Assembly (NCBI GenBank): GCA_021432635.1
Contig: MU270064.1
Span: 233,166 to 297,165 of the forward strand
Direction: 5' to 3'
DNA length: 64,000 nucleotides
Origin: Thozetella sp. PMI_491
Lineage: Eukaryota; Ascomycota; Sordariomycetes; Chaetosphaeriales; Chaetosphaeriaceae
Shown here: positions 31,958 to 43,054 of the stretch, piece by piece
Layout of the letters: the number at the start of each line of letters is the position of its first letter
How positions within the stretch are numbered: the first letter of the stretch is position 1
Translations under genes and position numbers: made by a program
The notes under the pieces: generated by a model
Told to the model about the DNA's origin: nothing
What the model saw: the letters and a program-made list of their open reading frames with translations, nothing else
Databases searched by the model: none

Positions 31958-34900
31958 ATGGGCGCCGTGGTCGCTGGGCCGCGATGGCCACTAGGCCTCG
32001 CGCAGGGTGGGCGTCGGTAATGCGGATGAGGATGAATGCATGAAAGCGGCAATGCAGGATGCTAGCTGCACAAGATTCGGTACACTTGAGACAGACCAGA
32101 AGGGGGATAGGAGTTTGGGTTATTGGAAGCATGCAATTCTTGCCCCTGGGTTCCCTTTTTCACGTCTTAGCATGTTTTTACCTTCTTCACCTTCTCCTGC
32201 TTCTGCCTACCTTTTCAAAGGTTCCCCTAGCTGAGAAACATATCCCATCGAGATTGTAATCTTGACCTAGTCTTCGTTTTGATATCTGTGCCCTGTGCTT
32301 GTCATCGAGGCACGACCAAGAAAAGGCTGCCTGCTGAATGCGTGCGCCATGTTTGCATCCAAGGTTACGGACGGCTTCCGCCCGAGCAGTGTACGCATCT
32401 TCCCAGGGGCGGCCCGAGGAGATCGTACACCCCGACTTCCCGCTCCGCTGAGGTCGCACCTACCACCGTCTTGTCTAGCGATGCCGTCACCCGCGGCCGA
32501 GGCGGTCGCCGTCGCCTGCAGTCCGCCTACGCGTGGGACCCTAAGGCCGTTCTGTACTCCTCGGCCATTTTCGTGCCTCCTCGCCAAACACCTGGTTGAT
32601 CCGCCCGTTAATACTGACGAACCGCCCCGCCGATTGTGGCCATGCAGACGGCACCCGATGGGGCAATCCGGCGGCTTGCTCGGGCTGGCAGCAAGCAAAC
32701 GGCGCGACGCGGCATGGATCGAGATGTGTCGCTGCACCGGCGGGCCTATGGCGATCAAGCCAGGGCGCGTGCATGCTAGCGGGTGCCCTTAATAGGCAGT
32801 CGACGGTGGAGGAAACATCCTCCGTCGATTTGAGCGAAACAAGAATGGAGCCTCATCTCTATATTCCCCAGGCTAGTTCGTCGCAAGTTTACGTGTGGTA
32901 CCAGCAGCTCCCCTGTAGCGGCATCCCGAGTGGCTCCAGGGAAATATTCCCCTGACTCAGCTCGACACCCTAAATATATAGATATACATGGCCTCCTCAG
33001 GGATGCAGGGAGGGAAGCATTCGCTCACTGTGCGACGGCCGGAGTCATCACAGGGTCGGGTTCCGATAGCCACTGTTGCATCACAATTTCCCTCCGGCCT
33101 GGCCAAGTAAATAACAAGGCAAGCAACCGCCTCGGCCAAGCCCAATCAACCAATTTGCTTTGTAGGATTTTTCGGGAGGTTGGCGTTGCCCTGCACGTAG
33201 AATTGCCGAGAAGTTAGTGGCTCCGAAGCAAGATTTGTATACGCAGCACCCCTTAAATCTGCTTAAAAAATCGGGGTGCTTGCACATCCACGCGTCTATC
33301 AGCGGGCCGCCGTGGCCATCGGCGATATTAATAGCCAAGAATGACCTGCTACGTACTGTCTTTGAGGCCTCACGCATCGCTACCGCTACATGACCTTGTT
33401 TTCAGATAGCCCACCATTGAAATACGGAGGGTTACGGTGGATATGGTGCGCCCCAGGCGGCAGATTTCTGGTGACAAGTCGCCTTGTCGTTGGGCCTGGC
33501 CATGGTCAACCTCGTGTTGCCAGCTCTGCCAAGCACACCAAGCACCGAAAGTTGGCTGCAAGTACCGCGCGACGTTGGAATATTATGCGCGGAGTCGCAT
33601 CAGCCGTGGATGAAGGTCTTCGTATCCAGCTCCTAGCCCCCGCCATCATCCAGTGCCGCGCTGCCAGATCGATTTTCTTTCTCCGTAGCGTTACGATCGC
33701 CGCCCGATGCCGAAAGCTTGTGCTAGGGGTGCCGATCAAGACTCTGCCTCCGGGCCAACCGCTCACTGCGCGCCCATTGCGGTCCCTGACTCGCTCCAGG
33801 TGCCGTGCTCCTAACTACTGCAGGTGCCGACCTTGAGTACCGGCTTGGCTTTTGCTTAAGCCGGGCTTGCCGGGCTGTGCGCGACGGGGCCAATATTCAT
33901 CGGGGGTGTGCGAGTATGGGCAGCTTCCTTGCTCGATCTTGCCGCTGGCATGTCAACAAGGAACTCCCCGATAGCTCAGCCGACTAGATACCTCCCCCCT
34001 CTTGTGGTGCAGCATCGAAACCCCCGGTGGAGCTATCACCACCCGAGCCTCCATCTCCAATCTCAGGGCCGTCTGGTGGACGGATAGCTACGTGGTTATC
34101 TGCCAGAAGACGGACCGTGGCATAACTGTCATGCGTTGAGGCGTAGCTCCGTAGATCCGATCGGTGTTGCAGTTCTATCACAGTGAATACACGTATCGAT
34201 GGAGTCCGCCGCTGCCGCATGGGTGTTGCTGGGCGGCCGGCAGGGGCGGCGTGACGTCCGTTCTCCACCGTCGCCTAGCTTTCTCCCCCGGGCGGAGGCC
34301 ACAGAAGTTGGGTGACCTCCGCTGCCGGATATATTTAAGGCGTCCCACGTGCTGCGCGTCCTTTGCCTGAGACACTGTGGCGCAGGTCTGACTCGAGGCA
34401 ATCTCCAACCAGCTGGTTAGACTGCACTTCTCAGGGCCGCGTCGGCTGCCCTCCCTGAAGGGATGCGGGCCGATAGCCACCGCCTCGAGGGGTGTACCGA
34501 GCCCTACCATGAGCCTCGATTCGAGCTGCATGATGGGCGATATTCAGGAGACGTCGATCGTGTCCACCCACAGGGTGTCATACCCACCGCCGCCCCAAGC
34601 CCCATAGCAAACCAGCTGCTCTGCGCGCAGTGTGCTGAGACAGTGGGTCCTGGGAACCGTCCCACCTACCTAACTATAGGAAAACAGGTCCTTTCTTTGC
34701 TATTTGGGCAGAATGCAACGCCGTCACGTCATAGGGGGCAACAAATATGTATCGCAGAGCTGGTGCTCAGTGCTGACTGCTGCAGTTCCACACACGCCCA
34801 AGATGAAGACGAAAGCGGAGTGATTCATGGAGACAGACGGGGCGAGCGATTTGTCACGCAGGACGTTGGCGTGTTGCCGCACCGAAAGACGGCCAGCCAC

Positions 34901-37389
34901 CGCCGCTGAACGACACTCATTTTTTCCTCCCTTGCTGAGCGACTATCGGGCTCAATTAAGCCGGCGTTACGACCCAAATGGGCGGTGATCGCTCGCAAAT
35001 TCTCGGGGCCTCTTGCCTTCTAGTCGCATTAGCCCAGTAGAAACTGGCACAAGTAGCAAGGAGAGCTGGAGCGCTGCCATGGTTTGGAGCTCGTATTGGG
35101 CACTAGATGCACCGATCGGCTGGCAACTTTGGTTCTCAAGGTCGCACAGCTGGGAGCGCTAATGCGGCGGTGTCATTGAGCGTCGCGGTACCTGCAGGCC
35201 CTGCCGATCGCCGTCACAGAGCAAGCAAGCTTCAACCTCCATATTTTAAATATAGCGACCGATAAAACAATGGGTACAATTCGCTCTCCGGCGTAGCCTG
35301 GCCTTAGCCAGCCTTGATCAACTGTGGAGTGGCAGCGCCGAGTCGACCGTGGGTCTGGAAGGAGAATGACGCGCGGCGACATGGCGGCCAAGAGATAGAC
35401 AAACCAAGCACCGCCCCCACATGGCTAGAAGCTGTATCCAGGGTGAGGTCATCCCACAAAAAAAGGACAAAAAGGACGCAACGCCGAGATGCGGGTGCAA
35501 ATTGCGGGCGGCGGCGAGGCTTATGTCGAGAAAGCGCTATCACCCGGCCGTGCAGCATGTTTTCTTCTTTCTTCTCAGCTACGGTGTCGAAACAGTGAGG
35601 GAAGTCCGGCATCGTCGTGGGTTTTCTAGACGCTGCTGATTCGTGCGGCCCGCGGGGAATGAAGATTGGGGCTCTGTGTTTGGTGGTGCTATGCATTCCT
35701 CTGCGTGGGGTTCAAAGGGCCTAGGCCTAGGCCTGCCCCCCGTCCATCCAGAGGGCGATCTGCCAAGAGGTGTAGCGTCACTTTGGCGCCCACAAACGCT
35801 TTCTTAGCATGCGAACTAGTACCAAGCATTCCTATAGTATCCTGACCTATGCGCTTCCCGATAGTTCGTTGGACCCCTAGTCCGTGCAAGGGAAACCAGC
35901 ACGTAGCTGTGGCTTGTTCGGGTGTCGCCTCGATGGATTTGGGCCATCGGAGGAGGTGAAAATTTCTTCTTCCATCAGGTGGCCGAAGCGCGCTGCAAGG
36001 CCGCAGAGGGACATTACCTTCTCCGATATGAGATATGCTGCGAGCGCCTCGGACTTGGGATGCACGCTCTCGGTCGACTAGCTTGAACGAGGAAGGAGTG
36101 GGTGGGGTGGATGCCGGTGGGACAGAACCGGTTTTGGCAAGTCCCCTCGCTACCTAGCTACTTGGCGGGCGGCCGCAAATCGCAGGGTGCACGTCCGTAT
36201 GCACTACCCTACTAAGTATCGTCCCAGAGGAACCGCCATGTGCGTTTGCGGCTACGCCGCTGGCTCCTTCCCGGTCCAGCGGTTGGCCATCCCGCCCTTG
36301 TATTTCGCAATTCGCGATTTTTTTGGGGCTTGCAGGGTCCTCGATGGCGTGGCGCACCACCCTATCCAATTGCAGCGCTCGCTATCTACTCGACTTGTAC
36401 GACCGACACCGAGACTGGCCAAGCCTGCCATATGGCAGCTCTGGGATAGGCCGGCGGCCTGTTCTTCATCTGTCGGCGGCGATAGCGTCCACAAGCGTCG
36501 ACAGGTCCCGGATGTGGGGGGGTTGTGGCTGGCAAAAATCATGCCCGTTCAGACGAGACAGCCGACGGGGATAGGGCAATGGCCGTCGTCATTGGCCTTT
36601 GGCGAAGAGAAACATGGTGTGGATAGCCTGCCACTCCCTTTCGGGCCCCCTCCCCTTCTTGCGGAGACACCCCTCTGCGGGTAATGGGAGAAAGGCAAAT
36701 ACCCTGTACCTAGGTACCCTCCGGAGCAAGCCTGGCCCCCTTCCAGTTCCTTGTCTTTCTCCTGGGCCCCCCTGGCTGCCTCGATTATTAGTGTCATTTG
36801 TCGGTTCGTCGCTTGCTGGGCGATGGGTCGGCCTTACGTAGTGTAGAGCAACCCTCTTTTATCTATTTGCCCCCATCCTGACCGTCCTCACATGTATGTA
36901 TGTACCTCTCCCCCCCCTCCTCCTTCAGCTCGCTTCTTTTTACCAAGCCCTCCTTGATGCTTTGATCCGACCTCCTCGATCAAACACGTCCCGGGTCGCA
37001 TTTCGGTCTCGATCCCGTGCTGCTGCAGCTTCCCCTCGTTTGTGCACCGCCATCTCGCCAGTCGTTTTTTCTTTCCACCTCCGGTGCTGCCGGTGTCCGC
37101 ACCTCCCTCTCCTAATATCGAGTAACTTTTGACTCCTGCACTGCGGGACCCCATCGGACGCGCCCTGGGCAAAAAATCCCTGTTCTCGAGTTCATGAGGA
37201 CCACAATTGCACTCTCTGGGAATCTGCGGAGTTTTCTACCTGATCGACCCCGGCTCAGCACCCGACCCGACTGAGTCGAGAGCATAGCCTAGAGTTGTTG
37301 CTTCACTATTCACCGGCTAGATTGGAGAGCGCCGTCCATACCCGAAAACGCGACGGAGCCGGAATCCATCAGATCGCAACTCGACTACA
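31958..37389. other. 5.4-kb gene-free interval
   Basis: The longest gap in the window. Frames such as 34463-34909 (+) and 36187-36684 (+) have no domain, biased composition or splice context, and I treat them as chance. No repeats or RNA genes were recognised. The last 500 bp before 37390 is pyrimidine-rich and looks like the promoter and leader of the glycosyltransferase gene. Confidence 0.4.
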
Positions 37390-39090
37390 ATGGCAGTGAG
37401 CATGTCGGCGGCGCACCGTTGCTTCAACATGCGGAATCCTTTCGCGAGGGCACTCGCCCTCGCCGTCATTGTCCTCTTCCTTGGCGGCATGATGCTGCGC
37501 TCAGACGACATGGACGTGCGGAGGGCCATCATCACGACAGCGAAGAACGCCAAACAGAGCCTCACCTCGCAGCGCCCCCTAAACGAGCCAGAGCTGTATA
37601 CCCCAGTTGCCAACGTCAAGCCCGAGACCAACACGACCAATACGACCAACACATCGGCAACTGCCTTGTCGCCTGGAACCACCGAGCCCATTGTCTCGCA
37701 CACCATGACGTGTGACTACGATATGGAGCGCCTGAAGACCTGGCAGCAAAAGTACGAGTTGCAGCCAAAGTTCGAATACACCAAGCGCTACCTCCAAATC
37801 TCGCGCCAGGACATCCAGCGCAAGTCGGTCACCAAGCTCTCCCAGAAGTTCCTGCCTGGGAAGGCCAAGGTGGTGAATGTGGGTAAGACTTATAAGCCCG
37901 AAACCTGCCCCGAACCGCTCAACGTGCCTGTTACCAAGTCCCCCTACCCCTCCACCGCCAACGCGTCCGACTTCATCTTTGGCGTGTCGACGACGTACAA
38001 GCGGTTCAACAACCCGGCGACCAGCTCCATCAACGAGTGGACCTACTGGCTCACCGACAGCCAGGGTAACTCCAACGGCGGCAAGCTGATCCTGATGCTG
38101 CTGGACGCTTCGGACGCCGAGCTCATGGACGCCTACGAGCGTCTCACCAAGGTCGGCATTGACGTGGACGTTTACCAGTCGGACCCGACCATGGAGATGG
38201 CGGTGCGCTACCTCACGCTCGTGCCCACACTCTACAACCACCCCGACCGCAAGGGAAGGAAATGGATTGTCACGTGCGACGACGACACCTTCTTCCCCTC
38301 GTTCCACGCCCTCACCGAGCGTCTAGAGCAGTACGATCACGAGTCGCCGCTGTACATCGGCACCTTCTCCGAGGACGTCAACAACATCGACCGACATGGC
38401 TCCCAAGCGTTCGGCGGCGCCGGTGTGTTCCTCAGCGTGCCACTCGCCAAGATGGTCAAGGAGAACTATGAGAGCTGCAAGGCCGAAGACAAGATCAAGG
38501 AGGCCAATTCGGGGTGGGGCCCCCAGGGTGACATTTTGCTCCGCAAATGCATCTACGAGAACTCGGAGACGCGCCTGTCTCTGATCAACGACCTGTGGCA
38601 GCTGGACCTCTGGGGCGACCCGTCCGGCTTCTATGAGTCTGGCATCAAGCCGCTGTCGCTCCACCACTACCGCGGCGGCGGTTGGCACATCGCACTTCCT
38701 TGGCACTACACCAAGATCGCCCATATCTGCGGCGAGGACTGCACCCTGCAGCGCTTCCGCACCGCCGACGACTTCGTCATCTCGACCGGTTTCTCGGTCG
38801 CCCAATACCCGAAGGGCATCAACTTCGACCTGAACCAGTTCGAGCGCACCTTCACCGCCGCGCCCGAGGATAAGGGCTGGAACCTCGACTTCAAGCTCGG
38901 CCCGCAGCGCCAGTCGCTCCGCGGTACCGGCCGCAAGCTCTCGTGGGACCTCCAGGAGAGTACTGTGAACCAGGATGGCACGGTCACCCAGGTCTACGTG
39001 CGCAAGTCGGGCGACCAGCGGTGGAAGACAGATACTGGCGCCCCCATGAGCAAGATGGACGGTCTCATCGAGCTCGTCTGGATGCCCTAA
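37390..39090 (+). CDS. Fringe-like GT31-type glycosyltransferase, type II membrane protein
   Basis: Single exon, 566 residues. Residues about 18-37 (RALALAVIVLFLGGMML) form a single signal anchor after a short basic cytoplasmic tail, giving type II topology in the Golgi. A Thr/Asn-rich stem with several N-X-T sequons follows (around 82-90). The catalytic part has FGVSTTYKRFN, KWIVTCDDDTFFPS (DxD-type motif at Asp297-299 binding metal and nucleotide sugar), QAFGGAGVFLSVPLA and WGPQGDILLRKCI, the fringe/GT31 signature series. The C-terminal half continues with DLWGDPSGFYESG and LSLHHYRGG. Fringe-like proteins of this type are widespread in filamentous ascomycetes but mostly uncharacterised; the acceptor (glycoprotein, cell-wall glycan) is unknown. 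Two Met codons near the start are possible; the first is used. Confidence 0.9.
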   Translation: MAVSMSAAHRCFNMRNPFARALALAVIVLFLGGMMLRSDDMDVRRAIITTAKNAKQSLTSQRPLNEPELYTPVANVKPETNTTNTTNTSATALSPGTTEPIVSHTMTCDYDMERLKTWQQKYELQPKFEYTKRYLQISRQDIQRKSVTKLSQKFLPGKAKVVNVGKTYKPETCPEPLNVPVTKSPYPSTANASDFIFGVSTTYKRFNNPATSSINEWTYWLTDSQGNSNGGKLILMLLDASDAELMDAYERLTKVGIDVDVYQSDPTMEMAVRYLTLVPTLYNHPDRKGRKWIVTCDDDTFFPSFHALTERLEQYDHESPLYIGTFSEDVNNIDRHGSQAFGGAGVFLSVPLAKMVKENYESCKAEDKIKEANSGWGPQGDILLRKCIYENSETRLSLINDLWQLDLWGDPSGFYESGIKPLSLHHYRGGGWHIALPWHYTKIAHICGEDCTLQRFRTADDFVISTGFSVAQYPKGINFDLNQFERTFTAAPEDKGWNLDFKLGPQRQSLRGTGRKLSWDLQESTVNQDGTVTQVYVRKSGDQRWKTDTGAPMSKMDGLIELVWMP

Positions 39091-40399
39091 GGCGATTCCG
39101 GGTGGAGCGCCTCCTGGACATGTTCTTGTCTAGCGAATCCCACACCGACACACTACTTAATGCGTAATTTACTCACCGCAGTCCTTCGTTACCGCGTGGG
39201 TTCGCTTCAAGAACGCGCCAGTCGGAGGAGCGACTCTACCCAATGGAACGCATCGGCGCCACATCTTGACAATTATTTTCTTCTCGCGCAACCTATAGAT
39301 CGGACTGGTGGACAGGAAAGCATGATGGAGGCCGCTACCGGCGGCTCCAACCATCTGGACTTGCATATTTGCATTGTCGCAACAGCATAGACCACCAGCA
39401 TAGGCTCCGTCTGCCGACACAGGCAGAGGAGGTACCAGGGGAGTTTGGTATTATTGTTTTTATTCCCTTTGTTTTGGGCAGAACGCAGCCCAGGCTGGAC
39501 CTCAGGGCAGGCCGGCCAGCAGGCTTTGCGTTTGCTACGCGTCATGTTCAGTTCGTTGCGGCCGCCCGGAAGTGCTCTTGGCGACCCTTGGTTACGAACT
39601 GGGCTCTGTATCAGCAGGCATGGACGGATACGACGTAGGCTTACGTCTATGGTAAATAGAGGAAATTGCACTTTGATCGGTACAGTCAATGCCAATTATA
39701 CCCCGTCACGTGAAGCGAAAGTGATGTAGAGTGTCTTCCAATAAGTGTCACAGCCAAACGTGGCAAAAAATCCCAAACGGGGTATAGTCAGCGAACTATT
39801 CCGCACACCTGAGATGTATAGTCCCCCAGCCACACGCGCATTGTGAGGAGAACTAGGGTGGTGAATCCTCCCGTTGTGGATCACTTCAAGCGTAGATCTT
39901 TTGTGTACTTTGAGGTTGCACCTATGGGATCTTCGCGCATTACGTTATAGCTCCAAGGTTACGAGAGAGGCATAGACGCAAATCATCAGCAGATTCTGAG
40001 AAGTTCCCAGCCAAACACTGGCAATGCTTCCACTTCTCTAATTCGACTATGTACCCTAACTAACTGGCAACGAAGGGGTCAGAAAACTCTAGCTACCTAG
40101 TTAGCTAGTGTTAGACTTATGTGATGAAGGGAAATGCTACAATGCAAAGGACTCTAAACGACGTCACCATCCAGGATACGGCGGCACAGCAGAGGGTGAT
40201 TTCAGTGGGTCGCCTGCTTCGCTAAACTATCTCATAGAGCTGTTTCAGCTTCGAGTCTACCCTCAAAATCTTTCGCCCGAGGTAGTCTCGGAGAACAGAG
40301 AAGAATAATGATAAGTAACAAGATTGGCCGTCAGCGGCCTCAGAAAGAGAAGGTAATCTACACCTTGGGTATCCCCGCGATCCTCATACGGGTTTTCAC
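39091..40399. other. Intergenic between convergent genes
   Basis: 3' flanks of the glycosyltransferase (+) and of the 13-residue-repeat gene (-). 39700-40130 is AT-richer. Nothing supported. Confidence 0.35.
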
Positions 40400-41633
40400 T
40401 TATGTCTGCTTGCCGGACAGGGTGTAGAAGAGGCCGAGGATGCCGCTACCTCCTCCGAAAATCGAAAAGAACTGCTGGAGGAAGCTCGTGCTGATTCCAA
40501 AAACACCACAGATCTGGGATAGGAAGCTGATGTTGCCAAAGATGGCGTCAAACAGGGAAGACAGGCCGGTGGCACCTGAGAACACCCCCGACACCAGCCC
40601 GCTGAGGGTCGCGGTAAACGAGCGGTTTCCCAGAAGGGAGCCTACAGACGAGAAGATACCTCCTCTCAGAATGCTCGCGCCGATCTGGTTGAAGCTCCCG
40701 CTGCCGAGGAACGAACTCAAGAGGCTGGAAAAACTCTTGCCTCCCAGGAGACTGCCGAGACCAGTGACGCCGCCCAGGAGAGACTCGAGCTCAGCACCGA
40801 AATCAGTGTTCAGCCCAAACAGGGAAGTCATACTACCAGTCATGGTGGCGTTGAGCCCAAGGAGGCTGCCGATGTGCGGGATGAAGGCGCCGCCGCCGAG
40901 CAAACCGCCAATATCCGTGGCGAAGCTGCCGTTGCCGCTCAACAGTCCCGTAAGGTTCCCAATCACGCTAGAGTCGCCGAGAAGTGTGCCTACCATGCCA
41001 CCCAGCTGGCCTCCTCCGCAGAGGCTCGTAAGCAGCTCGATGATGCCGGCGCTGCCGAGGTAGTGCGAGAGTTGCCCGCCGAGGTCGAAGTCTGTCGGGA
41101 ATGCGCTTCCAATCTTCGAGATCAGGTCGCCGTTGCCCAGAATAACCGAGAGGTTGCCCAGAAAATCAACGTTGCCGGCGAGCGAACCGATTTGCGTGAG
41201 GAAGCTCCCGTCGCCCACAAGCGTGCTGATCTCCTTGAGGAACGTCTCATTGCTGAGGAGGCCGCCGGCCTGGGTGAGAAAATCGACGTTCCCGAGGAGT
41301 TTCTCAACCTGCCCTAAGAAGTCGCCGGTGCCGAGGATCTCGATCGTGTGGTTGGCCAGGCTAGCGTCGCCCACGAGGCTGCTGATGCCGGTACTCACGC
41401 AGCCCCCTCCGTTCAAGCTGGATACGATGTCACCGACATGGCTAAGAAAATTCATTAACATAAACTCAAGGTATGTAGTTCGATATGGAGAAATACTTTG
41501 AGCTAGAGCTAGCGCCGGCGCCGACCGCGCGAATTTCGGTGTTTGTATAGATAGCTCCGTTGATAAAGGTTGAGGGAGCAGCGGTTACAGCTCCGGCGCA
41601 GAGGAGTGTAGTCAAGGAGGCAGAGACCTTCAT
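40400..41633 (-). CDS. Secreted protein built of about twenty 13-residue repeats
   Basis: Exons 41633-41497 and 41441-40400. The 55-nt intron has donor GTATTT and acceptor TTAG and gives 392 residues. The start is the ATG followed by MKVSASLTTLLCAGAVTAA, a clear signal peptide; the frame extends further upstream but the extra part lacks signal-peptide features. From about residue 65 to the end the protein is a series of 13-residue units with consensus L-L-G-N-x-S/D-F-L-x-x-I-G-S, for example LLGNVDFLTQAGG and LVGDGSFLTQIGS. Gly, Leu, Ser and Asn dominate; Lys and Arg are rare. A Cys pair lies near the N-terminus and middle, and there are several N-X-S/T sites. No transmembrane anchor is evident. 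It is an extracellular, probably solenoid or fibre-like protein; surface coat, adhesin or effector are possibilities. Family not recognised. Confidence 0.82.
40430..41430 (-). repeat. Array of diverged 39-bp coding repeats (13 residues each)
   Basis: About twenty units, some lengthened to 14-17 or shortened to 10-12 residues in the middle and near the C-terminus. DNA identity between units is low while the hydrophobic and Gly pattern is kept, so this is an old amplification held by selection, not a recent minisatellite. Confidence 0.75.
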
Positions 41634-43054
41634 ATTGATAAGAATGAGAGAGCAATGGCTAAGTGGGTATGAAGAAAGAGAATGTGAGCCCGGCTCGGAA
41701 CTGTTCGAAAGAATGTTTATGGAAAGGGAAGTGAAGGAGTGAAGCTGAGACACTTTGAGTAGTGATGAGCTGGATTCATTGTCGTTACTGGAGAGTTGGG
41801 AGTCTTATATTTTCAGCATCAAGGGTAGAACACCAAAGCTCCCACATAGTTTTCATCATGGGAGAGTCCAGGATAGCCTGCCATGAGATGAGATGCTCCA
41901 AACATTGGCTCCCTTCATTCGGGCCGCGCACACAAATGTGCTGCCAAGCTGAGCTCTGACCTGTTAATATCGAACGAGGATCTACAGGTCTATAGCGGAC
42001 CCCGAAGGTAGTTCCTATAGTTGTGACGACGGTCGTTAGCGTTGTTAACCGCCCAAGAAGCCCGTTAGTCGCTTTTTAAGATTGTTTAGTTTCGATCTCA
42101 GGTCTGAGCAACCCTCAATGGGGCAGCGCAGCACTAAATACCGCGCCCAGACACAAGGCCGCCTAAGCTAGGGAATGGGCCTAGTCTGATTCACTATGAG
42201 ATTAAGGACGCGAAGGTGGTCTGTCATGTCTCAACAAGTTCTAGATACCTTCGCCGCTACTCCACGTTTGCACACTTCATCAGTGCATCGATACAAAGTT
42301 CAGAGTACACCCCGTATTATCGACACACAGCGGGTCTACTATCGATTGTCTTATGCACTTGTAGATTCGAGCACCAGGCAAACCGGGCATGAATATAGGC
42401 CGTGCGTGCTTTGATTGTTCACTCAGATGCTACAGGCACCGTTCTCGTCTACTTACTACATCCTCTTGAACTAAAGCAATGGGCGACCAGCGCATACGTA
42501 ACTACTTGCACTCACCGCCTTGAAGCCAACCCCGTTGTATGACTCGGGAGGTCTCTCCTCTTCTATGGCTGGCCAAAAAGGACAACCCGCGTTTCCCAGT
42601 CCCCACGTAATTAGCTGCAACCACTGCGGTTCAAAGCCAGGAAGCGATAGAACAGTTGCCCAGGAAGACAGTCACAACAGGGTTTGCAGGATGCGGTCTG
42701 ATGTAATTGAACGTACAGAAATTTACACTCGTGTACATATGCCGTAAGAGCACCACAAACTCCGTAATAAGCTCATCTGGATGCCACATCCCTCCTCGCA
42801 GCATCCGTGCCCGACAAGCAAGAAAACGCCCATGACCTACGCCGATGCCTCCAATGCCGTGGCAGCCCATGCAAAGCACGATTCCCAAACCAGAGCCCGT
42901 CTGCGAGACGGCGCCCGATGCCATGTGTACCTATCTCCCATCCACCGGCTAGCTCACTTCGAGGCGCAGCCGCCCCCTCTGCGCTACTAGTCATTCCTCT
43001 GATGCCTATTCATTCATTGGTTCTCATATCTTGTCTTGTAGCCTTCTTCCATCC
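41634..43054. other. Intergenic, promoter of the repeat-protein gene
   Basis: 41634-41780 is the likely leader of the minus-strand secreted protein (pyrimidine-rich on that strand). The rest, to the stop of the Tcp11/Sok1 gene, has no supported feature. Confidence 0.35.
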
